A stretch of 64,000 nucleotides of DNA from HLUCCA09 sp965277275. Lineage in GTDB: Bacteria; Pseudomonadota; Alphaproteobacteria; Rhodobacterales; Rhodobacteraceae. Location: the NCBI GenBank assembly GCA_965277275.1, contig CBDICG010000002.1, positions 248,001-312,000 of the forward strand, given 5' to 3'. The notes under the pieces were generated by a model. It saw only the letters and a program-made list of their open reading frames with translations. It was not told the origin of the DNA and did not search any database. The position numbers were made by a program, and so were the translations under genes. Positions 1 through 8,154 of this stretch are shown here, piece by piece. Each line of letters opens with the position of its first letter. Position 1 is the first letter of the stretch.

Positions 1-722
1 CCATGTCCGGGATCGAACAGGATGCGATGCTCCACGCTCATGTCCGACCGCACCACCACAGTGACGACATCGTTCACGGCCCGCGAGTCCGCCTCCGCCA
101 TGACAGGCCGTTTCTTGGGCTGAAGCACATCAAACCGGACCTCCGCGCGCTTGGGCAGGAGTGCGCCGCGCCAGCGCCTCGGCCGAAACGCGGCCACAGC
201 CGTCAGGGCGAGCACATCGGATCCGATTGGCAGGATCGGCCCATGTGCTGAGTAGTTGTAGGCCGTCGAGCCCGCCGGGGTCGACACAAGAGCCCCATCG
301 GCGACAAGCTCCTCCATCCGGACACGACCATCGACCGAGATCTTCAGCTTGGCCGCTTGTGGCCCTGCGCGCAGCAGGGAAACCTCGTTGATGGCCAACG
401 CATCATGCACGGCGCCTTTCGCGGTGATCGCGCGCATCGTGAGAGGGTTGATGACCGCCATCTCGGCCGCTTCCAGCCGCTCGATCAGGTGCGGCTCGAC
501 GTATTCGTTCATCAGAAAGCCGATGGTGCCACAATTCATGCCGTAGACCGGGGCGGGCAACGCCTGGGTGCTGTGGAGCGTCTGGAGCATGAAGCCGTCG
601 CCACCGAGCGCAACGATCACGTCAGCAGCTTCGGGCGCAACGCCCTCATAGCTGTTTTCGAGGGCACGGCGCGCCTCTTGGGCAATCGGCGTGTCGCTGG
701 CCATGAAGGCGATCTTCGTCAT
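1..722 (-). CDS. nadK: NAD kinase, 3' end cut by window edge
   Basis: Phosphorylates NAD to NADP in the cytoplasm. The first 240 codons are present and the stop lies outside the window. The protein opens MTKIAFMASDTPIAQEA. The diagnostic GGDG loop (ALGGDGFML) is near residue 40, followed by YGMNCGTIGFLMNE, and the substrate-binding segment STPAGSTAYNYSAHGP is in the second half; all are typical of bacterial PpnK enzymes of about 250 residues, so only a few residues should be missing. It is divergent from glyA across a 262-bp gap that should hold both promoters. Family assignment is firm. Confidence 0.93.
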   Translation of the reverse strand, partial: MTKIAFMASDTPIAQEARRALENSYEGVAPEAADVIVALGGDGFMLQTLHSTQALPAPVYGMNCGTIGFLMNEYVEPHLIERLEAAEMAVINPLTMRAITAKGAVHDALAINEVSLLRAGPQAAKLKISVDGRVRMEELVADGALVSTPAGSTAYNYSAHGPILPIGSDVLALTAVAAFRPRRWRGALLPKRAEVRFDVLQPKKRPVMAEADSRAVNDVVTVVVRSDMSVEHRILFDPGH

Positions 723-984
723 TTCGGCCCTCTTGGTTCAGCCTTGCGGCGGGGTGGCGGTGTGGTCTCACACCCCGGTCCCGATGTCACCAAAGCCGCT
801 GGCCCGCCGAAGCGCAAGCGACGCCGCGTTCGGGGAAGGCGCAAGGGCGTCCTAAGTGCCGCACTGAAGCCCAAAGGTGCCGGAAACGCGCCTTTCCCGC
901 TGCGGCAGTTTGGTCTATGTCCCGCGGAGACCGGACGTGTCCGCCCGCCGCCACGCGGCACAGATCAGCTCAAGGGAGTGCCCC

Positions 985-2280
985 ATGAACGCGCCACATC
1001 GTGACGACGGCTTTTTCACTGCCCCTCTTGCCGAAACCGATCCCGAACTCGCCGCTGCCATCGGACAGGAGCTCGGCCGCCAACGCGATGAGATCGAGCT
1101 GATCGCGTCGGAGAACATCGTCAGCCGGGCTGTGCTGGAGGCGCAGGGCTCCGTTCTGACCAACAAGTACGCCGAAGGATATCCGGGGCGGCGGTACTAC
1201 GGCGGCTGCCAGTTCGTCGACATCGCCGAAGAGCTGGCAATCGAGCGCGCCAAGCAGCTCTTCGGATGCGAGTTCGCCAACGTTCAGCCGAACTCGGGCA
1301 GCCAGGCGAACCAGGGCGTCTTCACCGCGCTGCTGCAACCGGGGGACACGATCCTCGGCATGTCTCTCGATGCTGGCGGACACCTGACCCACGGCGCCCG
1401 CCCGAACCAGTCCGGCAAGTGGTTCAACGCGATCCAGTACGGGGTGCGCGAAGACACGCTCGACGTCGACTACGACCAGATCGAGGCGCTCGCCCTGGAG
1501 CATCAACCGAAGATGATCATCGCGGGCGGCTCCGCCATTCCGCGGCAACTCGATTTCGCGCGCTTCCGCGCCATTGCCGACAAGGTCGGGGCCTACCTTT
1601 TGGCTGACGTGGCGCACTATGCGGGGCTGATCGCGGCGGGGGTTTATCCGTCGCCCTTCCCGCATGTGCATGTGGCGACGACGACGACCCACAAGACGCT
1701 GCGCGGCCCGCGCGGTGGCATGATCCTGACCGACGACGCCGCACTGGCCAAGAAATTCAACTCCGCCATCTTCCCGGGCATTCAGGGCGGACCGCTCATG
1801 CATGTCATCGCGGCGAAGGCCGTCGCCTTCGGCGAAGCGCTGCGACCGGAGTTCAAGGTCTACCAGGAACAGGTCATTGCCAATGCCAAGGCGATGGGCG
1901 CGGCGCTGGTCGACGGCGGTCTGGATCTGGTGACAGGCGGTACCGACAGCCATGTCCTGCTTGTCGATCTGCGGCCCAAGGGAGTGAAGGGCAATGCGAC
2001 CGAGAAGGCGCTCGGGCGCGCGCATATCACCTGCAACAAGAACGGGATCCCGTTCGACAGCGAGAAGCCGACGATCACCAGCGGCATCCGCCTGGGATCG
2101 CCCGCCGGTACGACGCGCGGCTTCGGAGAACCGGAGTTCACCCAGATCGGACAGTGGATCTGCACCGTCGTCGATGGCCTCTCAGAGCATGGCGAAGACG
2201 GCAATGGCGCAGTGGAGGCCGCTGTGAAGGGCGAGGTTGCCGAGCTTTGCGGCCGGTTCCCGCTCTATCCGAACTTCTAG
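985..2280 (+). CDS. glyA: Serine hydroxymethyltransferase
   Basis: Interconverts serine and glycine while transferring a one-carbon unit to tetrahydrofolate; a PLP enzyme of about 431 residues, normal for the family. The PLP-lysine segment TTTTHKTLRGPRGG is clear, as are IELIASENIVSRAV near the N-terminus and EGYPGRRYYGGCQ. The frame is open further upstream, but the start MNAPHRDD is preferred because AAGGGAG lies just upstream and earlier residues have no SHMT character. A nearby role in C1 metabolism fits the sarcosine oxidase genes 15 kb away, which yield glycine and a C1 unit. Confidence 0.97.
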   Translation: MNAPHRDDGFFTAPLAETDPELAAAIGQELGRQRDEIELIASENIVSRAVLEAQGSVLTNKYAEGYPGRRYYGGCQFVDIAEELAIERAKQLFGCEFANVQPNSGSQANQGVFTALLQPGDTILGMSLDAGGHLTHGARPNQSGKWFNAIQYGVREDTLDVDYDQIEALALEHQPKMIIAGGSAIPRQLDFARFRAIADKVGAYLLADVAHYAGLIAAGVYPSPFPHVHVATTTTHKTLRGPRGGMILTDDAALAKKFNSAIFPGIQGGPLMHVIAAKAVAFGEALRPEFKVYQEQVIANAKAMGAALVDGGLDLVTGGTDSHVLLVDLRPKGVKGNATEKALGRAHITCNKNGIPFDSEKPTITSGIRLGSPAGTTRGFGEPEFTQIGQWICTVVDGLSEHGEDGNGAVEAAVKGEVAELCGRFPLYPNF

Positions 2281-2476
2281 CCCGCACAACGCGCCGGGCC
2301 CTCGCCGCAGTTCTGCCGGTGCGCGTGACGCGTCCCCCGCGCAGGTCTGCGGCTGCGAGTGATGCCCCGCTTGCACTTGGAAAACCTGGGTCGCAGACCA
2401 CCACGGCCCGATAGTCGGAGCAAGGGGCCCTCCCGCCTCCAATGGTCGCCAAGGGCGCCCATTTCCGTTGGGCGTG

Positions 2477-2496
2477 GCACCCGCTGGCGCGGGTGC
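2477..2496. terminator. Hairpin between convergent genes
   Basis: An 8-bp perfect inverted repeat (GCACCCGC / GCGGGTGC) with a 4-base loop lies between the convergent glyA and the nlpD-like gene. There is no T-run, so a role as a bidirectional terminator is only an inference. The rest of the 264-bp gap shows nothing recognisable. Confidence 0.4.
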
Positions 2497-2544
2497 GGCG
2501 GCGCCTTGTGAGGTGGGGGTGCAGCGGAGCCCGAGGGCAGCCGA

Positions 2545-3858
2545 TTACTGGATGTAGTCGTTCGGGTCGACCGCGTTGAATGCCGAGCCCTGCCGGACCT
2601 GAAACTGGAAGATCGCTGGATCGGCGTCGCCGACCTTGCCGATTGGCTGCCCCCGGCTCACGCTATCGCCCTCCGACACGGTCAGCCCCGCGACGTTGAC
2701 ATAGACCGTCGACAGCCCGTCGCTATGCGTGATGATAACCACACGCGCCTCGCGCGCCGGATCCTCGATCTGGTCTTCGATCACCGAGCGGATCCGCCCG
2801 GTGCCCGCCGAGCGAACCTCGTCCCCGGGCGTCGCACGGAAAGAGATCCCGTCGCGTGAGCCTTCCCGATATTCGGCGACGATCGGCGCATTGACCGGCA
2901 AATCGAAGACAGAGTCCGTCGCAGACGCTGCCGTTCGCTCCTCCGACAGGTTCGGGGACTCGGGCAAGTCTTGTGCCGCGGCCGCGGCTGCTCCGCCGGC
3001 TGCCGCCGAGGGCGCGTCTTCCGGCAGCGGATTGGCGGCGGAGGGCGGCGTAGGTGTCTGCGATCCGCTCCCCGGCGGGGCCGTCTGTGCCACGGGCGTC
3101 GGCGTTGCTCCGGGCACGGCAGGCGGGATCAGAAGATACTGGCCCGTGCGAATGGTGTACTCGCGGTCGAGCCCGTTCCATTCTCCAAGCGCTTGCAGCG
3201 GCACGCTGTACCGACGGGCGATGGAGAACGCCGTTTCCCCGGCAACGACCTTGTGGCGGACGGGTTCCTCCCCGGTCTGAACGTCCGAACGCGACTCCGG
3301 TGCCCGCTGGATCGTGGCGCCTGCATCCGCGCTCTCCGCGCGGTCGATCGCATCCCCCGCAAGGGTCGTGACATCGACCGAGCCGGGTGGTTGAATCGGG
3401 CCGGTCGCCACGGCGCCGGTGGCAGGCGAAGGCTCGGCGACGCGGCGCGGAAGCGCCAGAACCTCACCCCGGTTGAGCACCGCATCCACCGGCGCTCCGT
3501 TGAACCGCGCAAGCTCCTCTGGCGGCAGGCCGATCCGGGTGGCAACATCCGCTACCGTGTCGCCTCGACGCGCAAGCGCGACCTGGTAGCCGGGATACGA
3601 AATGATGCCCCGATTGTCCGCTTCGGGCCGGTCGGCAACAGCGCTGAGCGCGGCGTCGGACGTGTCAAAGCCATTGCCGAGGTCCCGAAGGTCCAGATCG
3701 AGGTCGGAGCACCCTGCAAGGAGAGCCAGAACGGCGGCTCCCATGAGCCCCCGGGCGATACGCGACCTCGTCGCGGGCGCCGGTGTCCGGGGTGACGGCG
3801 CCGTGCCCGGCACCTTCGTCTTGGTGGTTGGAAGGTCCCATGCCCCGCTGTGCGTCAT
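2545..3858 (-). CDS. LysM/M23-domain lipoprotein, NlpD-like
   Basis: Probable outer-membrane lipoprotein that activates cell-wall amidases at division. It has a lipobox (ALLAGC) near residue 49, two LysM segments (about residues 93-137 and 200-245; the second begins HKVVAGETAFSIARRYSVP), a low-complexity Ala/Pro linker, and a C-terminal LytM/M23 domain. The M23 zinc ligands are not seen: the usual GxDxxA, YAH and LHFE positions read DGISFRA, VYVNV and FQFQVR. This degenerate form is known for NlpD/EnvC activators. It is the last gene of surE-pcm-nlpD, the order also found in E. coli. The start at 3858 has GGAG upstream; a shorter start nearer the lipobox is possible. Confidence 0.85.
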   Translation of the reverse strand: MTHSGAWDLPTTKTKVPGTAPSPRTPAPATRSRIARGLMGAAVLALLAGCSDLDLDLRDLGNGFDTSDAALSAVADRPEADNRGIISYPGYQVALARRGDTVADVATRIGLPPEELARFNGAPVDAVLNRGEVLALPRRVAEPSPATGAVATGPIQPPGSVDVTTLAGDAIDRAESADAGATIQRAPESRSDVQTGEEPVRHKVVAGETAFSIARRYSVPLQALGEWNGLDREYTIRTGQYLLIPPAVPGATPTPVAQTAPPGSGSQTPTPPSAANPLPEDAPSAAAGGAAAAAAQDLPESPNLSEERTAASATDSVFDLPVNAPIVAEYREGSRDGISFRATPGDEVRSAGTGRIRSVIEDQIEDPAREARVVIITHSDGLSTVYVNVAGLTVSEGDSVSRGQPIGKVGDADPAIFQFQVRQGSAFNAVDPNDYIQ

Positions 3859-3958
3859 CGCCCTGCTCCTCGATCCAGATCCTGTGGGGCGGAGGCCCTC
3901 TTGCCGGGGTCTGCCGCGCGTCTCTGCCTTACGCGGGCCGCATCAGCGCGCACCCGTG

Positions 3959-4654
3959 TCATTCGCGACCCAGCCCCTCCAGCAATGGGACGAAGCGCAC
4001 CGGCAGCAATTCTTCGTACTCAAGCCCGCTCTCGGTACGGCGCACCTTTATGAGCGTCTGCACCGCGTCCGACCGGCCCACCGGCAGCACCATGATACCG
4101 CCCTCGCGCAACTGGGCCAAGAGGGGGCCGGGGGTGTCTTCCGCAGCCGCCGTCACGAGAATGCGATCAAAAGGAGCCTGATCCGGGATGCCCAGCGACC
4201 CGTCGCCATTGAGCGCGATGACATTGGTCAGGCCAAGCGCGTCAAAGACTCCCAGCGCGGCCTGGGTGAGGCGCCGGTAGCGATCGACGGTGTAGACGCG
4301 GCGCGCCAGTGCCGAAAGGATCGCCGCCTGATAGCCCGTGCCCGTGCCGACCTCGAGCACCTTGTCTCGCGGGCCGACCTCAAGCGCCTGGGTCATGAGC
4401 CCAACGACGGAGGGCTGGCTGATGGTCTGCCCGCACTCGATCGGCAACGGCGTGTCATCGTAGGCACGCGCGGCAAAGATACCCCGGACGAAGAGACCAC
4501 GGTCGATCTTCTCCATCGCGTGAAGGACGCGCGTGTCCGTGACGCCGCGAGAGCGCAGCGCGAAAAGGAAGCGCATCTTGCGCTCGGCCAGTTCCTCGGC
4601 ACTGGGCGGGGGTGGCGTATCCGGATCTTCGGGGTTGGGGCCGGCGGCGGGCAT
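3959..4654 (-). CDS. pcm: Protein-L-isoaspartate O-methyltransferase
   Basis: Methylates isoaspartyl residues in damaged proteins, using S-adenosylmethionine. The protein is 231 residues from MPAAGPNPEDPD, with the SAM-binding motif EVGTGTGYQAAIL and the family segment ECGQTISQPSVVG upstream of it. The frame is open to 4696, but the start at 4654 begins 4 bases after the surE stop and has a strong GGAGTGAGG site, so the longer start, which would overlap surE, is not chosen. It is translated in one unit with surE and the NlpD-like gene. Confidence 0.94.
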   Translation of the reverse strand: MPAAGPNPEDPDTPPPPSAEELAERKMRFLFALRSRGVTDTRVLHAMEKIDRGLFVRGIFAARAYDDTPLPIECGQTISQPSVVGLMTQALEVGPRDKVLEVGTGTGYQAAILSALARRVYTVDRYRRLTQAALGVFDALGLTNVIALNGDGSLGIPDQAPFDRILVTAAAEDTPGPLLAQLREGGIMVLPVGRSDAVQTLIKVRRTESGLEYEELLPVRFVPLLEGLGRE

Positions 4655-4658
4655 CGCC

Positions 4659-5447
4659 TCACTCCAGGGCAGCGCGCAATCCGTCGAGACGGTCATGCGC
4701 GGTGAGATCCGCCCGCATCGGGGTGATGGAGATATAGCCGTCGAGGTTCACGGCCGCGTCTGTGCCGGGTGCAGTTGGCATGTCTTGGCGGCCTCCCGTC
4801 ACCCAAAGGAACCGGCGTCCGGAGGGCGCTGTATGCGGCGCGACCGAGAAGCTCGTGCCTTCGCGGTATCCTTGCGGCGCCACACGGCGGCCCTGCACGT
4901 CTGCAGCCGGGACGGGCGGAAAATTCACGTTGTAGAACAAGCGGTAGCCTGCGTCCGCGCCCCAATCGCCCTTGTCCAACAGATCGCGCACAATGGCTGC
5001 GCCGTAGACGCGGGCGGCCTCGAACGGGTCTGCCGCATCGCGCTGCTTTGGACCGTAATACTGCGAGAGCGCGATGGCGCGCATTCCCTGCAGCGCCCCT
5101 TCCATCGCGCCGCCGAGGGTGCCGGAATAGACGGCGTTCTCAGCGGAATTATTACCGCGATTGACCCCCGAGAGTACAAGATCGGGCGGGCTATCCTTGA
5201 GCACATCATGCAGGCCCGCGAGCACGCAATCGGCGGGCGAGCCTTCGGCGGCAAACCGGCGCGGCCCCATCTCGGCGATCATCGTGGGGTGAGTGTAGGA
5301 GATCATGTGCCCGACGCCCGATTGCTCGAACGCGGGCGCAACCGTCCAGACCTCGCCCTGCGGGCCGGCGATCTCTGTTGCAATCTCATGGAGAACGGCG
5401 AGACCCGGCGCGTTGATCCCGTCGTCATTGGTGATGAGAATGCGCAT
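4659..5447 (-). CDS. surE: 5'/3'-nucleotidase SurE
   Basis: Metal-dependent nucleoside monophosphate phosphatase, 262 residues. It begins MRILITNDDGINAPGL, containing the catalytic Asp pair, and has the SGVNRGNNSAENAVYSGT block that completes the active site. It is the first gene of the surE-pcm-nlpD operon, an arrangement linked to stationary-phase maintenance in other bacteria. The start is the first Met and gives the exact family N-terminus. Confidence 0.96.
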   Translation of the reverse strand: MRILITNDDGINAPGLAVLHEIATEIAGPQGEVWTVAPAFEQSGVGHMISYTHPTMIAEMGPRRFAAEGSPADCVLAGLHDVLKDSPPDLVLSGVNRGNNSAENAVYSGTLGGAMEGALQGMRAIALSQYYGPKQRDAADPFEAARVYGAAIVRDLLDKGDWGADAGYRLFYNVNFPPVPAADVQGRRVAPQGYREGTSFSVAPHTAPSGRRFLWVTGGRQDMPTAPGTDAAVNLDGYISITPMRADLTAHDRLDGLRAALE

Positions 5448-5619
5448 TTGCCCTGCTCCGGCTGTTTTTTCCTGCCTAGACGAGGCGTGCGCGGAAGGGA
5501 AGCGGTACCGGGCATGTCCACAGCGTATCGCGTTCGACCTCTTCCGGCTTGTCTCGCAACCCGCTTTCGGGCCAAGCGCGAGCGGCGGCGGGAATTAAGG
5601 CACGTTGGGCGGGGAGCCT

Positions 5620-6963
5620 CTAGAAGTTGAACCCGTCGAGAAAGCCCTGATCGAAGAGGTCTGGGAAGGAGAAAATGGAGGAATCGTTCTCTCCATCCCC
5701 GTCGGTTGCCTCGTTGTAGGCGTCGATCATGTCTTGCTTGACGCCATCGATCTCCTCGTCGGTCATCTCGTTGCGGATGCTCTCGCCAAGGGACAGCCCG
5801 CTGTCGGTATCGGTGTTGCCCAGTTCCACTCCGAACTCGATGCCGAACTTGCCCTGCAACAGGACAAGCTTGCCATCCTCTTCTCCGCCCGTTTCGGCCT
5901 TCGCGCCGTTCTGGAGCGCAGCCACGGATTGCTCGATCTTGACGCTTCCACTGGACAGCTCTTCGGTCCAGTACTCCAATCCGGCCGGATCGGGCGCGCG
6001 GCCCAGCACCGCATCATAAAGAAACTCAAGGAAACTCTGGATCGCGCCGTCGGGGGCCTCCGATGGATTGTCACCGATGAACTGAGCCTGTTCGCTGAAC
6101 TGACTGCTCTCGAACATCTCTTCAGCCAGAAGGTCGAACCGCTGCAAATCGTTGAATTTCGCCGACCATTCGATGAAATCATCGATTGTCGGGAAAGCCA
6201 GGAAATGCCCGATAAAGAATTCGGCGACGCGCACCAGATCGTCAGGATCGATCGACATCATCGGCGCCGCGTCGACAAGACTGCGAGTTTCCTCCGCGCC
6301 CGATTGACCGTACTTAAAGTCAATCTGTTCGATGGCCTCTGCGAAAACACTCTCGCGACTTTGTAGAGTAAGGACGGCGACATTGTCCTCGATTGAGACC
6401 TGATAAGTCGAGCCAATGACCGGCACCTCAAGACGGTCGTATGTCTCTGTGCCCCGGTAGGTCGTTTGAGATGAGTCCACAACTGCGCCGCCGAAGACGT
6501 TAATCACGCCATCGTCCGGGTTCGGATCCTCGAAGACAGGAAAATCGAGAGTGAAACCGGCCCCAGGATCGTCGAACGGTGCAAATGAGAACGTCCCGCC
6601 CCCCTCAAACAGCCCCTCGGGGTCATCGAATTGCAGGGCAAAAATGGGCTCTCCGGGTCCGACCCCGGACAAGTACGTGAACTCGCCGCTGTATTCGATA
6701 CTTTCATCGAGAAATTGAAGCCCCTCCACCCCCTCCGTTGCAACGGGTGCAACAAAGATCGGTCCGAAGCCGTCTTCGTCAGCTATGCTTTCGCGGAAGC
6801 GATCGAAGACCAAATCGATTTTGAGTTTCTCTTCGGACGAGAAAACCTCCGCGCCGGTCTCGTTAACGAGACCTACACTCACGGTGTCTCCTTGCCGGAC
6901 TGAAAACCAGGACACAGGTAAAATGGTCCCGCCGATTGTCGGTACCCGATCAAAAATGAACAT
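5620..6963 (-). CDS. DUF4214-domain protein, probably secreted
   Basis: A 447-residue protein of unknown role. It has no N-terminal signal peptide, is strongly acidic, and ends in a Phe/Asp-rich tail (LFDQGFLDGFNF) like type I secretion substrates. Residues about 1-220 look like a beta-rich domain. Residues about 290-400 carry a DUF4214 repeat with LGRAPDPAGLEYWTEEL. The same motif occurs in the protein at 49007-50620. Its 5' half is visibly lower in G+C than neighbouring genes, which may indicate transfer. Secretion by a type I system is inference; no transporter genes are adjacent. Confidence 0.75.
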   Translation of the reverse strand: MFIFDRVPTIGGTILPVSWFSVRQGDTVSVGLVNETGAEVFSSEEKLKIDLVFDRFRESIADEDGFGPIFVAPVATEGVEGLQFLDESIEYSGEFTYLSGVGPGEPIFALQFDDPEGLFEGGGTFSFAPFDDPGAGFTLDFPVFEDPNPDDGVINVFGGAVVDSSQTTYRGTETYDRLEVPVIGSTYQVSIEDNVAVLTLQSRESVFAEAIEQIDFKYGQSGAEETRSLVDAAPMMSIDPDDLVRVAEFFIGHFLAFPTIDDFIEWSAKFNDLQRFDLLAEEMFESSQFSEQAQFIGDNPSEAPDGAIQSFLEFLYDAVLGRAPDPAGLEYWTEELSSGSVKIEQSVAALQNGAKAETGGEEDGKLVLLQGKFGIEFGVELGNTDTDSGLSLGESIRNEMTDEEIDGVKQDMIDAYNEATDGDGENDSSIFSFPDLFDQGFLDGFNF

Positions 6964-7039
6964 GTGCGCTTCCCCCTAAGGGGAAGCTATTCCAAAACTT
7001 ACGCCACGTCAAAGTCTCGCGGGCCGCACAACCCGCGCA

Positions 7040-7693
7040 TCATCCGCCAATGCCGAGATCCGCCAGTACACTGGCCGCTTCGTGCGCGACGGGAGGCAGG
7101 GTCGAGCGGTCCTCGCCGGGGTAGAACCGTCCCCGTGTTGCCGTTGGCATCGGCTGGGGCGCAGCGATATGCACCTTCGGTCCCGTACGCTCGGTCTCGG
7201 CAGCCCAGGAGCGCGCAAGGGCGATCTGCGCAGCCTTGGTCGCGCCGTAGCACCCGTAGTTCGCCGCTCCCCCTTTCGGATCGTCAAAGAAGACCGCCTG
7301 CGCCCCGGGGCTCGCCAGCAAGAGCGGCGAGACGTAGGCGATCAGCCGGCGCGTCGCCTCGACGTTGATGTCGAAGCTTTTGGCCCAGTCCTTGGCGTTG
7401 ATCATGGAAGCCGGTGAGAGCGGTGCGGCATGGATTGCCGTATGCACCCAGAGATCGAGCCCGCCCCAGCGCTCGTGCACCGACCGGCAGAGATGCTGCA
7501 TGGCACCGTCATTGGTGATGTCGAGCGGGGCAAGTGTGGCCTCTCCCGCCTTGGCCTTGATCCTGTCGTCCAGTTCTTCGAGAGCGCCCGTCGTGCGGGC
7601 GACCGCGAGGACGTGATACTCCGGCGCGAGCCGCTCTGCGAGCGCAGCGCCCAGGCCCCGGGAGGCGCCGGTGATGAGTGCGAGCTTGGTCAT
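7040..7693 (-). CDS. SDR-family oxidoreductase
   Basis: Short-chain dehydrogenase/reductase of 217 residues with unknown substrate. The NAD(P)-binding motif TGASRGLG is at residues 8-15 and the active-site YxxxK is in YGATKAAQ at about residue 148. It is slightly shorter than typical SDRs of about 250 residues but intact at both ends. It is followed on the same strand by the DUF4214 gene; no functional link is evident. Confidence 0.85.
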   Translation of the reverse strand: MTKLALITGASRGLGAALAERLAPEYHVLAVARTTGALEELDDRIKAKAGEATLAPLDITNDGAMQHLCRSVHERWGGLDLWVHTAIHAAPLSPASMINAKDWAKSFDINVEATRRLIAYVSPLLLASPGAQAVFFDDPKGGAANYGCYGATKAAQIALARSWAAETERTGPKVHIAAPQPMPTATRGRFYPGEDRSTLPPVAHEAASVLADLGIGG

Positions 7694-7741
7694 CGCGGCG
7701 GTGTGGGGCGGTGACGTGCCGAGGTCAACCCCCGCCTGCCG

Positions 7742-8002
7742 CTACTCCGCGTCCGGAAGGGAAAGCTGGGCCACGCCAGCCCGCGTCTCGATCAGCAGAG
7801 CCGACTGTTCGATCTTCAGGACCCGCCCGCCAAGGAGCCGGTCCCCCACCTCGACGCGTGAAATGCGCCCGCGCGACGAACGCACCAATGCCCTGCGCGC
7901 CTCGGGCGCCCCGAAGACGCCGATCAGTGCGGTCTGACCGAGGTCCAGACCTTCGGAAACCGTGGCCGCCTCGGCGGCGATTGCGGGTGTGGCAGTGGTC
8001 AT
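7742..8002 (-). CDS. Small protein resembling a PilP/GspC C-terminal domain
   Basis: An 86-residue protein. Its C-terminal 55 residues (GVFGAPEARRALVR ... VGDRLLGGRVLKIEQSALLI) resemble the small beta domain found at the end of PilP/GspC-type secretion proteins, here without a membrane anchor. The start at 8002 is chosen because GGAG lies 7 bases upstream; the longer open frame to 8035 or beyond has no ribosome site. It lies 152 bases downstream of purF on the same strand. The fold assignment is from pattern memory and is tentative. Confidence 0.6.
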   Translation of the reverse strand: MTTATPAIAAEAATVSEGLDLGQTALIGVFGAPEARRALVRSSRGRISRVEVGDRLLGGRVLKIEQSALLIETRAGVAQLSLPDAE

Positions 8003-8154
8003 CGAAGTGCTCCAACGCAGGACCGCGCGGCGCATATCGTGGGATCTATACAGGGTCGAGAGGCAATATCGGCGCTCACGCGGGCTGCAGGCCCTGCCCC
8101 TGCGTTCACCGGCCAATACCTGCCGATACGGGGGAACTGCGCAAGGCAGGTCTG

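Noticed and set aside
723..984. Glycine riboswitch ahead of glyA
   Set aside because: No recognisable paired glycine-aptamer motifs could be found in the gap.
970..2025. 351-codon open frame opposite glyA
   Set aside because: Mirror of the glyA coding frame, with no motifs.
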